The notes under the pieces: model-generated
The model's input: the letters and a program-made list of their open reading frames with translations, nothing else
The model's database searches: none
Told to the model about the DNA's origin: nothing
Program-made: the position numbers and the translations under genes
Shown: in pieces, positions 1-8,506 of the stretch
How the letters are laid out: the number at the start of each line of letters is the position of its first letter
Numbering within the stretch: the first letter of the stretch is position 1
From: Pseudodesulfovibrio hydrargyri
GTDB lineage: Bacteria; Desulfobacterota; Desulfovibrionia; Desulfovibrionales; Desulfovibrionaceae
Length of the DNA: 64,000 nucleotides
NCBI RefSeq assembly: GCF_001874525.1
Contig: NZ_LKAQ01000004.1
Location: forward strand, 745,531 to 809,530
Reading direction: 5' to 3'

Positions 1-480
1 GGTGAAGGCCATCTCCTCCAGGGTCCAGTCGTCGTGGTCCACACGGGTCATTTCGCGCACCGGATGGTCCGGATGGACCAGGATGAGCGAGTTGTCCGAC
101 TGGGCGTAGCCCAATTCGCCAAACTCATCGGCCGTGTATGGAATGTCCCGGATGTACTCCTCTCCGTCGGACAGGACCACGCCGTGCCCGGTGAAGACGC
201 GCATGCGCCCCTGCCCGTCCGCCCCCCCGGCGAACTCGAGCACGTAGGTCTGCTCCGCGTTGAACTCGAAGGGGATGAGCAGGACCGGGGCGTCCCGGCC
301 CAGGGACTCGGCCACGAACCGGAATCCGGGCCGCCGCGAGGTCCCGCCGTGGGGATGGACGAGGAAGTTCTCCAGGGTGCGGCACCCGTTGAAGTATTTG
401 GAGAGGTCGGTCCTCCCCTCCAGCCTGGGGGAGATCTCGCCCGCCGTGAAATTGGTGATCGCTGGGGTGGCTATGCTCAT
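1..480 (-). CDS. Phage head-tail / tail-tubular-B-like structural protein (5' part only)
   Basis: This is the N-terminal 160 codons of a gene that runs off the left edge; the start ATG is at 480, with AAGGAG ten bases upstream. The protein opens with TNFTAGEISPRLEGRTDLSKY, then NGCRTLENF and HPHGGTSRRPGFRFV. This is the hallmark N-terminus of a large podovirus/prophage structural protein, usually annotated as a phage hypothetical, head-tail stabilisation or tail-tubular-B-like protein. In intact phages I know, it normally lies beside the tail tubular A gene, which here is 27 kb away at 27716. The reading frame is intact, with host-like GC-rich codons. Its upstream DNA shares blocks with the tail tubular A and holin loci. 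Family assignment is from the motif pattern; the exact virion position is inferred. Confidence 0.8.
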   Translation of the reverse strand, partial: MSIATPAITNFTAGEISPRLEGRTDLSKYFNGCRTLENFLVHPHGGTSRRPGFRFVAESLGRDAPVLLIPFEFNAEQTYVLEFAGGADGQGRMRVFTGHGVVLSDGEEYIRDIPYTADEFGELGYAQSDNSLILVHPDHPVREMTRVDHDDWTLEEMAFT

Positions 481-529
481 ATGCGCTCGGCTCCTTGATT
501 TTCGGGGACGCGCCCCGGGCTTGCCAGGG

Positions 530-547
530 AGCATAGCCCCGGTTTTC
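530..547 (-). promoter_or_regulatory. Shared block 2 upstream of phage-like gene (locus A copy)
   Basis: The 18-nt block GAAAACCGGGGCTATGCT (minus strand) lies 50-67 nt upstream of the start at 480. It is identical to 57499-57516, which lies 38-55 nt upstream of the holin-like gene. The identity between two unlinked phage-like loci is seen directly; a regulatory role is inferred. Confidence 0.55.
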
Positions 548-584
548 CGGCCGGGAGCCGACAGGGTGCCGAGCGGAGCCGAGA

Positions 585-607
585 GGTATGAAAAAACAGC
601 TTGACGG
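585..607 (-). promoter_or_regulatory. Shared block 1 upstream of phage-like gene (locus A copy)
   Basis: On the minus strand this reads CCGTCAAG-C-TG-T-TTTTT-C-ATACC, 105-127 nt upstream of the start at 480. It matches 57564-57586 (holin locus) at 20 of 23 positions, and the GTCAAGnTGnTTTT core recurs at 27583 upstream of tail tubular A, all in the same orientation relative to the gene. It is probably an activator site or part of a promoter of a dispersed phage-like regulon. Confidence 0.55.
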
Positions 608-750
608 ATTTTCAGCGGGGCGGGCGTGCCGCAGGCCGACACCTCTCTATTTTTTATCCCATGGAATCAATATATTACATCCCACGGCAAGCCATTGAAG
701 GCGTCCCGGGAAATGGGCTTGGGAAGAGAATGTCTAGCGATGGGGTATGA

Positions 751-767
751 AATGACAAGCAAAAGCG
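751..767 (-). promoter_or_regulatory. Possible third shared block (with 27611-27627)
   Basis: The minus strand reads CGCTTTTGCTTGTCATT and matches 27611-27627 (upstream of tail tubular A) at 16 of 17 positions. The distances to the two genes differ (about 270 versus 90 nt), so this may be chance or a mobile operator. The rest of 608-822 has no gene I can support. Confidence 0.3.
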
Positions 768-822
768 GACAAGGGGGGACGGAAAACGGGAAGTGGCGGG
801 CCAGGCAGCGGACAAAAAAGCG

Positions 823-867
823 AAAGCGCCTGTATTCCGGATGGTTACCCGGAATACAGGCGCTTTT
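823..867 (-). terminator. Rho-independent terminator
   Basis: A perfect 15-bp stem (826-840 with 849-863), extended by A-T pairs, has a loop of about 8 nt. On the minus strand it is followed by a T-rich run. It lies just downstream of the zinc-ribbon gene that stops at 889. Confidence 0.85.
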
Positions 868-888
868 CACGCCGTATGTCGGCCTGCC

Positions 889-1146
889 CTAGTTGGCCAC
901 TGCCGGCAAGGAGGATCGTTCGTCCTTTTCCCGGTTCAGGCGAATGACCTGGGTGGTGAAGGTGGTCTCGTCGGGAACGCAGTTGGGGCATCCTTCCGAG
1001 AGGATCACGCACCGCTCATCCAGGGAGGACGGATCGATCTTGGCCAGTTTGAGGAGCTTCGTGGTCATGCCGCGCTTCCAGAGGACAGGCTGGCCGCAAC
1101 GGTGACATTCCACATACAACAATTCGGGATCGAATTTCCTGGTCAT
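889..1146 (-). CDS. Small CxxC/CxxC zinc-ribbon-like hypothetical protein
   Basis: An 85-residue protein with two cysteine pairs, CHRCG near residue 15 and CPNC near residue 53. The spacing fits a zinc ribbon or rubredoxin-like knuckle. It has no transmembrane segment or signal peptide, so it is probably cytosolic. A strong terminator follows immediately. It diverges from the FAD oxidoreductase at 1331. The function is unknown; it could be a nucleic-acid-binding or metal-binding accessory protein. Confidence 0.65.
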   Translation of the reverse strand: MTRKFDPELLYVECHRCGQPVLWKRGMTTKLLKLAKIDPSSLDERCVILSEGCPNCVPDETTFTTQVIRLNREKDERSSLPAVAN

Positions 1147-1330
1147 GATCTCAAGGTAAGCCCCCGATCACGGATTGGCAAGGGGCCGTTCACTTAGTCG
1201 AGTTATTATTTCCCGGGCTTGGGAAATCCCCTTTATGCCCGGCCCTTTGACAGAAGCCCTTCCGGCTGGCACCAAACTTGATAAGGTTGAACGGACCGGA
1301 AAGAACTGCCACCGCAACCAAGGGCGAACA

Positions 1331-2692
1331 GTGAGAACCAAATACCTGATCATTGGCGCGGGCCCCACCGGCCTGGGCGCGGCCCACCGGCTCCGGGAAC
1401 TCGGCGAGGCCGACTTCCTGGTGCTCGAGCGCAACGATTACGCGGGCGGGCTGGCCGCCAGCTTCAAGGACGGCAAGGGCTTCACCTGGGACATCGGCGG
1501 ACACGTGGTCTTCTCCCACTACGCCTATTTCGACGCGCTCATGGATTCCCTGCTGGGCGACGAGCGGCTCGAGCACCAGCGCGAATCCTGGGTCCGCTCC
1601 AACCAGGCCTGGGTGCCCTACCCGTTCCAGAACAACATCCGTTATCTGCCCAAGGACGCCCGCTGGGAGTGCGTCGAAGGGCTGCTGCCCGGCAACCGGC
1701 CCGACGCGCCGCCCGAAAACTTCGCCCAGTGGATAGACGCGGTCTTCGGCCCGGGTATCGCCCGCCACTTCATGGACCCGTACAACTTCAAGGTCTGGGC
1801 CACCCCGCCCGAGCTGATGCAGTACGGCTGGATCGGCGAGCGGGTCTCGGTGGTGGACCTGAAAAAGGTGCTGCGCAACATCATCCTGGAGCGCGACGAC
1901 GTGGCCTGGGGCCCGAACAACACCTTCAAGTTTCCGCTGCACGGCGGCACGGGCGAAATATTCCGGCGGCTGGCCGATCGCCTGGCCGGACGCATCGAAT
2001 ACAATCAGGCCGTCAACCGCATCGACGCCAAAACCAGGACCGTGGCCACCGAACAGGGGCTGACCGTCCAATACGACGCCCTGCTCAACACCGCGCCCCT
2101 GGACATCCTGGCCCGCGAATGGCTCGCGGACGCCCCGGACGCCATGATCGACGCGGCGGGCAAGCTGACCCACAACTCGGTGTACGTGGCCGGGGTCGGC
2201 CTGGACAGGGAGCCGGACGCCGCCCGCGATCCCCGGTGCTGGATGTATTTCCCGGAGTCGGATTCGCCCTTCTACCGGGTGACCAATTTCCACAACTATT
2301 CGCCGAACAACGCGGCCCGGCCGGGCGAGCAGCTGGCCCTCATGTGCGAGACGTCCTTCTCCAGGCACAAGCCGGAAAACGTCCATGAACTGATGGACCG
2401 CACCGTGGACGGTCTGGTAAACTCCGCCCTGTTGCGCGGGGACAGGGTGGACGACATCCTGACCCGCTGGGAGATGGCCGTGGACTACGGCTATCCCGTG
2501 CCGTGCCTTGCGCGCGACAACGCGCTCAGCATCCTCCAGCCGGGGTTGGAAGCCATGGGCATCCAGTCCCGGGGCCGCTTCGGCGGCTGGAAATACGAGG
2601 TCTCCAACATGGACCATTCGGTCATGCAGGGCGTGGAGTGGGCCGAGCGCATGGTCACCGGCACCCCGGAAAAAACCTACACACTGGATTAG
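1331..2692 (+). CDS. FAD-dependent oxidoreductase (protoporphyrinogen oxidase / UDP-galactopyranose mutase-like)
   Basis: A 453-residue protein starting at a GTG. The N-terminus carries a classic dinucleotide-binding loop, IIGAGPTGLGAAHRL (residues 7-21), followed by the acidic end of strand two (VLERN) and a second glycine patch, AGG. This fits an amine-oxidase/protoporphyrinogen-oxidase-like FAD fold. The KVWATPPELM segment resembles UDP-galactopyranose-mutase-like relatives that act on nucleotide sugars. The M24 peptidase starts 6 nt downstream, so the two are likely co-transcribed. The start was chosen because the Rossmann motif begins a few residues later. The substrate cannot be decided from sequence. 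Confidence 0.85.
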   Translation: MRTKYLIIGAGPTGLGAAHRLRELGEADFLVLERNDYAGGLAASFKDGKGFTWDIGGHVVFSHYAYFDALMDSLLGDERLEHQRESWVRSNQAWVPYPFQNNIRYLPKDARWECVEGLLPGNRPDAPPENFAQWIDAVFGPGIARHFMDPYNFKVWATPPELMQYGWIGERVSVVDLKKVLRNIILERDDVAWGPNNTFKFPLHGGTGEIFRRLADRLAGRIEYNQAVNRIDAKTRTVATEQGLTVQYDALLNTAPLDILAREWLADAPDAMIDAAGKLTHNSVYVAGVGLDREPDAARDPRCWMYFPESDSPFYRVTNFHNYSPNNAARPGEQLALMCETSFSRHKPENVHELMDRTVDGLVNSALLRGDRVDDILTRWEMAVDYGYPVPCLARDNALSILQPGLEAMGIQSRGRFGGWKYEVSNMDHSVMQGVEWAERMVTGTPEKTYTLD

Positions 2693-2698
2693 GACATC

Positions 2699-3766
2699 AT
2701 GGACAAATCCGTTTTCGAAAAACGCCGCGAGGATCTCAAGAGCGAGATGCACGCCCGCGGCCTGTCCGCCATGCTCGTGTCGCTGGCGGCCAACCGGTAT
2801 TACTTAAGCGGCTTCGAACTGCACGACGCGCAGTGCAACGAATCGTCCGGCTGGATCGTCGTCACCCCCGGCGACGACTACCTGTTCACCGACCCGCGCT
2901 ACCTGGATGCGGCCCGGCAGGTCTGGGACGAGAACAACCTGTGCATCTACGCGGCCCGCAAGCACAAGGAGATCGCCGAGTTCCTCAAGGGGCGCGGCGT
3001 CGACGCCCTGGGCTTCGAGCCCAAGGCCCTGCACCTGTTCGACTACGACAAGCTGTCCGAGAACTTCGACCTGACTCCCACCGAGAACATCGTGGAGTCC
3101 CTGCGGATCATCAAGGACGAGGACGAAATCCGGCGCATGGACGAGTCCATGCGTCTGAATCACGAGCTCTTCGAATACATCGAGGGTGAGCTCATCCCCG
3201 GCCGCACCGAAAAGGAAGTCGCCTGGCTGGTGGAGAAATTCTTCCGCGAACACGGCGCCCAGGAACTGGCCTTCTCGACCATCGTGGGCGTGGGCCCCAA
3301 CGCGGCCCTGCCCCACTGCATCCCCGGCGACACCTTGCTTCGCGAAAACGACATGGTCCTCATCGACACCGGCTGCCGGCTGCTCGACTACAACTCCGAC
3401 CAGACCCGGACCTTCTGGGTCGGGGACAAGCCGTCAGACCGCTTCAAGAAGACCATGGACCAGGTGCGCGCGGCCCAGCAGGCGGCCATCGACATCATCC
3501 GCCCAGGCCTGACCTGCGTCGAGGCCTACCGCGCCGCCTACGCGGTCTTTGAAAAGGACGGGGTGGAGGCCCTGTTCACCCACGGCCTGGGCCACGGCGT
3601 GGGCCTGGAAACCCACGAGCCCCCGTCCCTGTCCCGCGTGGGCCAGGGCGAACTCGAACCCGGCATGGTCGTCACCGTCGAACCAGGCCTCTACGACCCC
3701 GCCTGGGGCGGCATCCGCTGGGAATACCAGGTCCTCGTCACCGATGACGGCTGCCGCGTCATGTAA
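2699..3766 (+). CDS. Xaa-Pro aminopeptidase / M24 family metallopeptidase
   Basis: A 355-residue two-domain protein: a creatinase-like N-terminal domain (about 1-130) and an M24 pita-bread catalytic domain. The five metal ligands are visible: Asp in LIDTG, Asp in SDQTRTF, His in HGLGHGVGLETHE, Glu in VEPGLY, and Glu in RWEYQVLV. It should remove N-terminal residues before proline in cytosolic peptide turnover. It lies 6 nt after the FAD oxidoreductase and ends before a strong terminator. It could equally be a prolidase (PepQ); the two cannot be separated by reading alone. Confidence 0.9.
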   Translation: MDKSVFEKRREDLKSEMHARGLSAMLVSLAANRYYLSGFELHDAQCNESSGWIVVTPGDDYLFTDPRYLDAARQVWDENNLCIYAARKHKEIAEFLKGRGVDALGFEPKALHLFDYDKLSENFDLTPTENIVESLRIIKDEDEIRRMDESMRLNHELFEYIEGELIPGRTEKEVAWLVEKFFREHGAQELAFSTIVGVGPNAALPHCIPGDTLLRENDMVLIDTGCRLLDYNSDQTRTFWVGDKPSDRFKKTMDQVRAAQQAAIDIIRPGLTCVEAYRAAYAVFEKDGVEALFTHGLGHGVGLETHEPPSLSRVGQGELEPGMVVTVEPGLYDPAWGGIRWEYQVLVTDDGCRVM

Positions 3767-3790
3767 CCGGTCGGCCGACCGAAGCAACTA

Positions 3791-3827
3791 AAAGGACGCG
3801 CCCCGCTCAGCGGGGCGCGTCCTTTTT
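3791..3827 (+). terminator. Rho-independent terminator after the M24 peptidase
   Basis: A long GC stem (AAAGGACGCGCCCCGCT paired with CGGGGCGCGTCCTTT) with a 3-nt loop and a TTTTTT tail lies 25 nt after the stop codon. Confidence 0.9.
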
Positions 3828-3828
3828 T

Positions 3829-3916
3829 GCCTCCGGCGGCCAGAGGGGAAACTTTTGGAAAAGTTTCCCCCTCTGGACTCCCCCTTCCAAACTTTTTAGC
3901 GCCGCTACGCGGGGCG
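3829..3916 (-). repeat. Hairpin-terminator repeat, family R2, copy 1
   Basis: It reads, in minus orientation, a GCGGCGCTAAAAAGTTTGGA head, a long variable stem (here built on CCAGAGGGGAAACTTTT and its complement), and a GCCGCCGGAGGC tail. It lies directly downstream of the minus-strand aldo/keto reductase, so it may act as its terminator. The same head and tail with a different stem recur eight more times in the window. Confidence 0.75.
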
Positions 3917-3968
3917 GGAGGAAAGACGGAGGATAGAAGGCTGAACCGCCCGCCGCGTTGTTCTCGGG

Positions 3969-5132
3969 CTATTTGCCATCGTCCGCGAAGTATGCCGCCA
4001 CCTTGGGCATTTCCTTTGCGATGGCGATACCCTCGGGGCACATGGGTTCACACTCGCCGCAGCCGTCGCACAGCTCGGCGCCATGTCCCGCCGCAGTGAG
4101 CATGAGGGGGTATTGATGACAGCCGAGCGGCACATTCCTGAATGTGTGATTCGAGTTGTAGATCGTGAAATTCTGCTGAATGTCCACGCCCTTGGGACAG
4201 GAACACTTGCCGCACTCGACGCACGGAACCGGCCCCTTGGATTTGAGGATCGCCCGGACGGTCTCGATTGCCTCCAGTTCCTTCGGCGTCAGGGAGCCGG
4301 GCAGGGCCTCGTCCACGAGGCGGAGGTTCTCCTCCACCTGTGCCATGGTGCTCATGCCGCTGAGGACGAGGCTGGTCTGCGGCCGGTTCCAGGCCCAGCG
4401 AAGGGCCCAGCCCGCCGGAGAGCGGTCGATGCCCGTGGCCGCGAACACGTCCAGGGCCTCCTGGGGCAACTGGTCCGCGAGCATGCCGCCCAGCACGGCC
4501 TCCATGGCCACGAAGCCCAGGCCGCGTCCGCAGACTTCGTCTATACCCGCCAGACCGGCCTGGAACTTGGTGTCGAAATAGTTGCAGGCGTGTTGAAAAA
4601 ACGACCAGTCGTAGAAGTTCGACACTTCCTGGAACAACTGGGGCGTGTCGTGAAAGGAGAAGCCCGCATAGCGTATCTTGCCGCTCTCCAGGGCCTTGTC
4701 CAGGAAATCGCGGAGTCCCAGGGAGACCACGTTCCTCCAGGTCGGCTCCATGATGTTGTGAACCAGGTAGAAGTCCACGTAATCGGTCTGCAACCGTTCC
4801 AGCTGCTTGTCCAGGTAGACGTCCATGTCGGCGCGTGATTCGACGACCCAGATGGGCAGCTTGGTGGCCACGAAGACCTTGTCCCGGCCGATGGCCTTCA
4901 GCGCCCGGCCGACAAACGGCTCGCTCGCGCCGCCCTCGGTCAGGCTGTTGCCGTGATAGGGCCAGCTCGTGTCGATGTAGTTCAGGCCGTTGTCCACGGC
5001 ATGTTGCAACAGCCTGAGCGCGGCGGATTCATCCACCTTGCTGTTATCGCCTCCGACAACGGGCAGCCGCATGGTGCCGAAACCGAGCGCCGAAACCTTC
5101 TCATTGGTTTTTCCAAATGTTCTGTACTGCAT
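3969..5132 (-). CDS. Aldo/keto reductase with C-terminal 4Fe-4S ferredoxin-like domain
   Basis: A 387-residue protein. Residues 1 to about 290 form an AKR TIM barrel with the family tetrad visible: Asp and Tyr in YIDTSWPY, Lys in ATKLP, His in LVHN. The C-terminal 100 residues carry cysteine clusters CVECGKCSCPKG and CDGCGECEPMCPEG, suited to two iron-sulfur clusters. This fused architecture is common in anaerobes. It probably reduces carbonyl substrates using ferredoxin-type electron input. The start was set at 5132 because GGAG lies five bases upstream, rather than six codons further out. It is monocistronic, and an R2 repeat follows its stop. Confidence 0.9.
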   Translation of the reverse strand: MQYRTFGKTNEKVSALGFGTMRLPVVGGDNSKVDESAALRLLQHAVDNGLNYIDTSWPYHGNSLTEGGASEPFVGRALKAIGRDKVFVATKLPIWVVESRADMDVYLDKQLERLQTDYVDFYLVHNIMEPTWRNVVSLGLRDFLDKALESGKIRYAGFSFHDTPQLFQEVSNFYDWSFFQHACNYFDTKFQAGLAGIDEVCGRGLGFVAMEAVLGGMLADQLPQEALDVFAATGIDRSPAGWALRWAWNRPQTSLVLSGMSTMAQVEENLRLVDEALPGSLTPKELEAIETVRAILKSKGPVPCVECGKCSCPKGVDIQQNFTIYNSNHTFRNVPLGCHQYPLMLTAAGHGAELCDGCGECEPMCPEGIAIAKEMPKVAAYFADDGK

Positions 5133-5351
5133 GGCATCTCCGTAATGCAAAAGAGTGGAACGCCTCCACGCCCCCCGGAGCCGGAGGATCGGCCTCGCAG
5201 GCCAAAGGCTTCGGGAAGCGCGTGAATGGCAACGGATTCTTCGCCTTCATTGATTACATAGCAGCTACCCGAGAGGAATGCACATTACTCCGCAATTCTG
5301 GTGCAATCCTCTTTTTCAGCCGGCACAGCTCCCGAAAGCCGCCTGACGAAC

Positions 5352-7235
5352 CTAGATCTGCAACCTGGCCCCGACTTCGATGACCTGCTCGGATGGGATG
5401 TCGAAGAAGGCGGCCGGGTCCATGCCGTTCCTGGCCAGGAAGAGGTAGAGGCTGGAGCGCCAGCGGGCCATGGCCGGGGGATCGCCCACGGTCAGTTTTT
5501 CGCGGCCCAGGAAGAAGCTGGCCGCGTTGATGTCCACGTCCACGCCCTTGTCCCGGCACAGGGCGAAGATCACGGCCACGGTGGGCTCCTCCATGTAGCC
5601 GAAGTGGGCGATGACCCGAAGCACACCCGAGCCGAAACGCTCCAGCTCGATCTTCTCGAAGTTGGGCACGCGGGGGATCTGCTCTGTGCGGATGTTCAGG
5701 AAGTAGACCTCGGCGTGCAGGACCTTGTTGTGGCGCAGGTTCTGGATCATGGCCACGGGCACGGTGTTGTGGCTGCGGGTCAGGAACACGGCCTGGCCCG
5801 GCACGCGCTTGGGCGGATTGTCGGTGATCTCCTTGAGGAAGTCGTCCAGGGGCCGAGTCAGCCCCTGGGCGCGCACGGCCAGGATCTCGCCGCCCTTCTC
5901 CCAGGTGAGCATCACGGCCAGGACCAGCAGGGCGATGACCAGCGGGAACCACGCCCCGTGCGCGATCTTGGTCATGTTCGCGGCAAAGAACGAGAAGTCC
6001 ACGGTGAAGAACAGGACCGTCAGCCCCAGGGCCACCGGCAGCTTCCACTCCCAGCGCCTGCGCATGACCACGTAGAACAGGGTGGCGGTGACCAGCATGC
6101 TCGCGGTCACGGCCACGCCGTAGGCCGCGGCCAGCCTGCTCGAGGTCTGAAAGCCCAGGACCAGGCCCACGGTGCAGACCATCAGCAGCCAGTTGACCGG
6201 GGCCACGTAGATCTGGCCCATGTGCGCGGCCGAGGTGTGGGTCACGCGCAGCCTGGGCAGGTAGCCCAGCTGGACCGCCTGGGAGGTCAGGGAAAAGGCC
6301 CCGGTGATGACCGCCTGGGAGGCAACGATGGTGGCCATGGTGGCCAGCACGACCATGGGGATGATCGCCCAGCGGGGCACGATGGCGTAGAACGGGTGGA
6401 AGGCGTCCTGGGGCGCGGACAGCAGGTGCGCGCCCTGGCCGAAATAGTTGAGCAGCAGGGCGGGCAGGGCCACCAGGAACCAGGTCAGCCGGATGGGCTT
6501 GCGCCCGAAATGGCCAAGGTCCGCGTAGATGGCCTCGGCCCCGGTGGCCACCAGGAAGACCGCGCCCAGAACCACGAACCCGTGGACCTTGTTGGCGATC
6601 AGGAAATGCAGGCCGTGCCAGGGCAGGATGGCCGCGAACACCGAGGGGTTTTTGACCACCTGGTGCAGGCCGATCAGGGCCAGGCTGGCCATCCAGACCA
6701 GGATGACCGGGCCGAACAGGGTGCCGACCTTGGCCGTGCCGTGGCGTTGCAGCAGGAACAGGCTGATCAGGATGATCAGGGTGATGTGCAGGATGTACGG
6801 ATCGAACAAGGGCGTGATGTGCCCCAATCCTTCCACGGCGCTCAAGACCGAGATGGCCGGGGTGATCATGCCGTCGCCGTACAGCAGGCAGGCCGCGAAC
6901 AGGCCGAGGATGACCAGCACCCAGGCCCCCCTGGTCATGCGCTCCCGGCGCGGCTTGACCAGGGTGGTCAGGGCGAGCACGCCGCCCTCGCCGTCGTGAT
7001 CGGCGCGCAGCACCATGGTCAGGTACTTGAAGGACACGATGAGCATCAGCGCCCAGAAGATCAGGGAGAGCACGCCCAGGACGTTCTCCGGGGTGACCGC
7101 GATGCCGTAGTCGCCGTGGAAACACTCGCGCAGGGCGTACAGCGGGCTGGTCCCGATGTCGCCGAAGACCACGCCCAGCGCGGCCAGGGAAAGCCCTGCC
7201 AGCCGTTTTCCGGTTGGATTGTCGGTATGTTCCAT
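5352..7235 (-). CDS. kup: Kup-type potassium uptake protein
   Basis: A 627-residue integral membrane protein, full length for the KUP/HAK/KT family. The N-terminus has the signature GVVFGDIGTSPLYALRE and then YGDGMITPAISVLSAVEGL. About twelve hydrophobic segments fill the first 440 residues, and a cytosolic C-terminal domain follows. It imports K+ with protons. No c-di-AMP riboswitch was recognised in its 190-nt upstream region. It diverges from the small gene at 7426. Confidence 0.95.
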   Translation of the reverse strand: MEHTDNPTGKRLAGLSLAALGVVFGDIGTSPLYALRECFHGDYGIAVTPENVLGVLSLIFWALMLIVSFKYLTMVLRADHDGEGGVLALTTLVKPRRERMTRGAWVLVILGLFAACLLYGDGMITPAISVLSAVEGLGHITPLFDPYILHITLIILISLFLLQRHGTAKVGTLFGPVILVWMASLALIGLHQVVKNPSVFAAILPWHGLHFLIANKVHGFVVLGAVFLVATGAEAIYADLGHFGRKPIRLTWFLVALPALLLNYFGQGAHLLSAPQDAFHPFYAIVPRWAIIPMVVLATMATIVASQAVITGAFSLTSQAVQLGYLPRLRVTHTSAAHMGQIYVAPVNWLLMVCTVGLVLGFQTSSRLAAAYGVAVTASMLVTATLFYVVMRRRWEWKLPVALGLTVLFFTVDFSFFAANMTKIAHGAWFPLVIALLVLAVMLTWEKGGEILAVRAQGLTRPLDDFLKEITDNPPKRVPGQAVFLTRSHNTVPVAMIQNLRHNKVLHAEVYFLNIRTEQIPRVPNFEKIELERFGSGVLRVIAHFGYMEEPTVAVIFALCRDKGVDVDINAASFFLGREKLTVGDPPAMARWRSSLYLFLARNGMDPAAFFDIPSEQVIEVGARLQI

Positions 7236-7377
7236 CGAAGCTCCGGGTTGCGTGGCCGGGCCCGGATTTCAGGCCCGGCGCGAAACAGCATACAGCCATC
7301 CGCGCCCGGGGACCACCCCCCTGTGCAAACGGCCCGCAAAGGCCCGAAATACGGGGCTTGACCACCGCGCCACGCTC

Positions 7378-7397
7378 TGTCATCAATTTGAATGACA
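7378..7397. promoter_or_regulatory. Imperfect palindrome TGTCAT-N8-ATGACA (possible operator)
   Basis: This dyad lies between divergent kup and the 7426 gene, matching its own reverse complement at 14 of 20 positions. The half-sites resemble those of CRP/FNR-family regulators, but no regulator can be named. Confidence 0.25.
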
Positions 7398-7425
7398 CAA
7401 TGAAAACCTCCGGGGGGGTGGTGCA

Positions 7426-7668
7426 ATGAGCAAGAAAGTTCGCAGTGTCCGTGTTCCCAAGGAATTGGAAACCCTGAACCTTTCGGGTATAATCCGGGAG
7501 TGCGAGAGCCACCTGCGTGACCTCGAATCCGCCACCCTGCTCAAGCAGCAGGGCAACCAGGAGGCGGCCGAGGCGCTGATGAAGACGCGCCAGGCCGACC
7601 TGGGCCGCAAGATCGGGAAACTGGTCTGGGAGGCCCGAGTGCAATACGGAAAATCCAGAGAGGACTGA
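7426..7668 (+). CDS. Small conserved hypothetical protein
   Basis: An 80-residue, charged, mostly helical soluble protein with no cysteines, membrane segment or signal peptide. The central stretch from about residue 22 to 60 (CESHLRDLESATLLKQQG onward) looks like a helical hairpin. It ends one base before the acyl-CoA thioesterase start, so the two are translated from one message. The function is not recognised. Confidence 0.7.
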   Translation: MSKKVRSVRVPKELETLNLSGIIRECESHLRDLESATLLKQQGNQEAAEALMKTRQADLGRKIGKLVWEARVQYGKSRED

Positions 7669-7669
7669 T

Positions 7670-8170
7670 ATGAAAGCGAAATCCGCAGCGGAGTCCGAGG
7701 TGGTCATGACCCATCTCGTTCTGCCCCAGGACGCCAACCCCGCAGGCAACCTGCACGGCGGCGTCATACTCAAACACGTGGACACCACCGGCGGCGTGGT
7801 CGCCAAACGCCACTCGCGCAGCAATACCGTGACCGTGTCCATCGACCGCATGGCCTTCAAGCAGCCCGCCTACATGGGCGAACTGCTCATCTTCAAGGCC
7901 AGCCTCAACCACGTGGGCCGCACCTCCATGGAGATCGGCGTGCGCGTGGAGGCCGAAAACCTGCGCACCGGCGAGGTCCGCCACACCAACTCCGCCTACC
8001 TGACCTACGTGGCCCTGGACGACAACGGCAAACCCGCCGAAGTCCCGCCCCTCAAGCTCGAGACCGAAACCGCCAAACGCCGCTACCGCGAAGCCGAACT
8101 CCGCCGCGAAAACCGCAAACGCGAACGCGAACTCGAAGAGGGCAAAAGGGTCTGCCCAACCAAGGAATGA
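7670..8170 (+). CDS. Acyl-CoA thioesterase (YciA-type hotdog fold)
   Basis: A 166-residue protein with the hotdog thioesterase core; NPAGNLHGGVILKHVD near residue 23 is the active-site and helix signature of the YciA/BACH group. It hydrolyses acyl-CoAs to free acid and CoA in the cytosol. The last 45 residues form a highly charged helix (KRRYREAELRRENRKRERE), longer than in enterobacterial YciA. It is co-transcribed with the small gene before it. The substrate chain length is not predictable. Confidence 0.85.
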   Translation: MKAKSAAESEVVMTHLVLPQDANPAGNLHGGVILKHVDTTGGVVAKRHSRSNTVTVSIDRMAFKQPAYMGELLIFKASLNHVGRTSMEIGVRVEAENLRTGEVRHTNSAYLTYVALDDNGKPAEVPPLKLETETAKRRYREAELRRENRKRERELEEGKRVCPTKE

Positions 8171-8172
8171 CC

Positions 8173-8261
8173 CCATGCGAAAGGGCCGCCCAAGGGCGGC
8201 CCTTTCGCATGGATGCCTCTGGACTCCCCCTTCCAAACTTTTTGTTGCCGCTTCGCGGGGC
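8173..8261 (-). repeat. R2 repeat copy 2 / hairpin after thioesterase
   Basis: A perfect stem, CCATGCGAAAGGGCCGCCC with its complement (8173-8212), abuts an R2 head in minus orientation (ACTCCCCCTTCCAAACTTTTT then GCCGCTTCGCGGGG). The usual tail is missing, so the copy is rearranged. It lies between convergent genes and probably ends transcription. Confidence 0.55.
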
Positions 8262-8320
8262 AAGTACACACGGGGAAAAGGCCTTCGACCTATAACTAAA
8301 TCGAAGGCTCTGTCTCTTCC

Positions 8321-8506
8321 TTGGAGCGATTCGGGTGCGCAGCACCCGACAGCGGCTCTTTTACCGCGCTCGGGATAGGCTTTCGAGAGTGGGTCAGCTG
8401 TGCATTTTTCGAGGGCCCGCCTGACCGCAGCGTACCCCAGTACGTGAGGATCAGGCGGGCCCTCGAAAAATGTGCGGATGGCCCGCTATCGGAAGCCGCC
8501 TACCGC
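8321..8506. repeat. Long-hairpin intergenic repeat, family R1, copy 1
   Basis: It begins TTGGAGCGATTCGGGTGC with a small hairpin, then GACAGCGGCTC, then one 120-nt imperfect hairpin (8378-8497). In that hairpin GGCTTTCGAGAGTGGGTCA pairs with TGGCCCGCTATCGGAAGCC, and the inner arm CGAGGGCCCGCCTGA pairs with TCAGGCGGGCCCTCG. Copies at 38386 and 40776 keep the ends but change the arm with compensation. The 3' end overlaps the final codons of the DMT transporter. Confidence 0.85.

Noticed and set aside
667..870. Minus-strand open frame of 67 codons
   Set aside because: It overlaps the terminator at 823-867, has no ribosome site and an unnatural composition.
8321..8506. R1 or R2 repeats as a CRISPR array or insertion sequence
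   Set aside because: Copies are dispersed, have no regular spacers and encode no transposase; the conserved property is pairing, not sequence of the stems.
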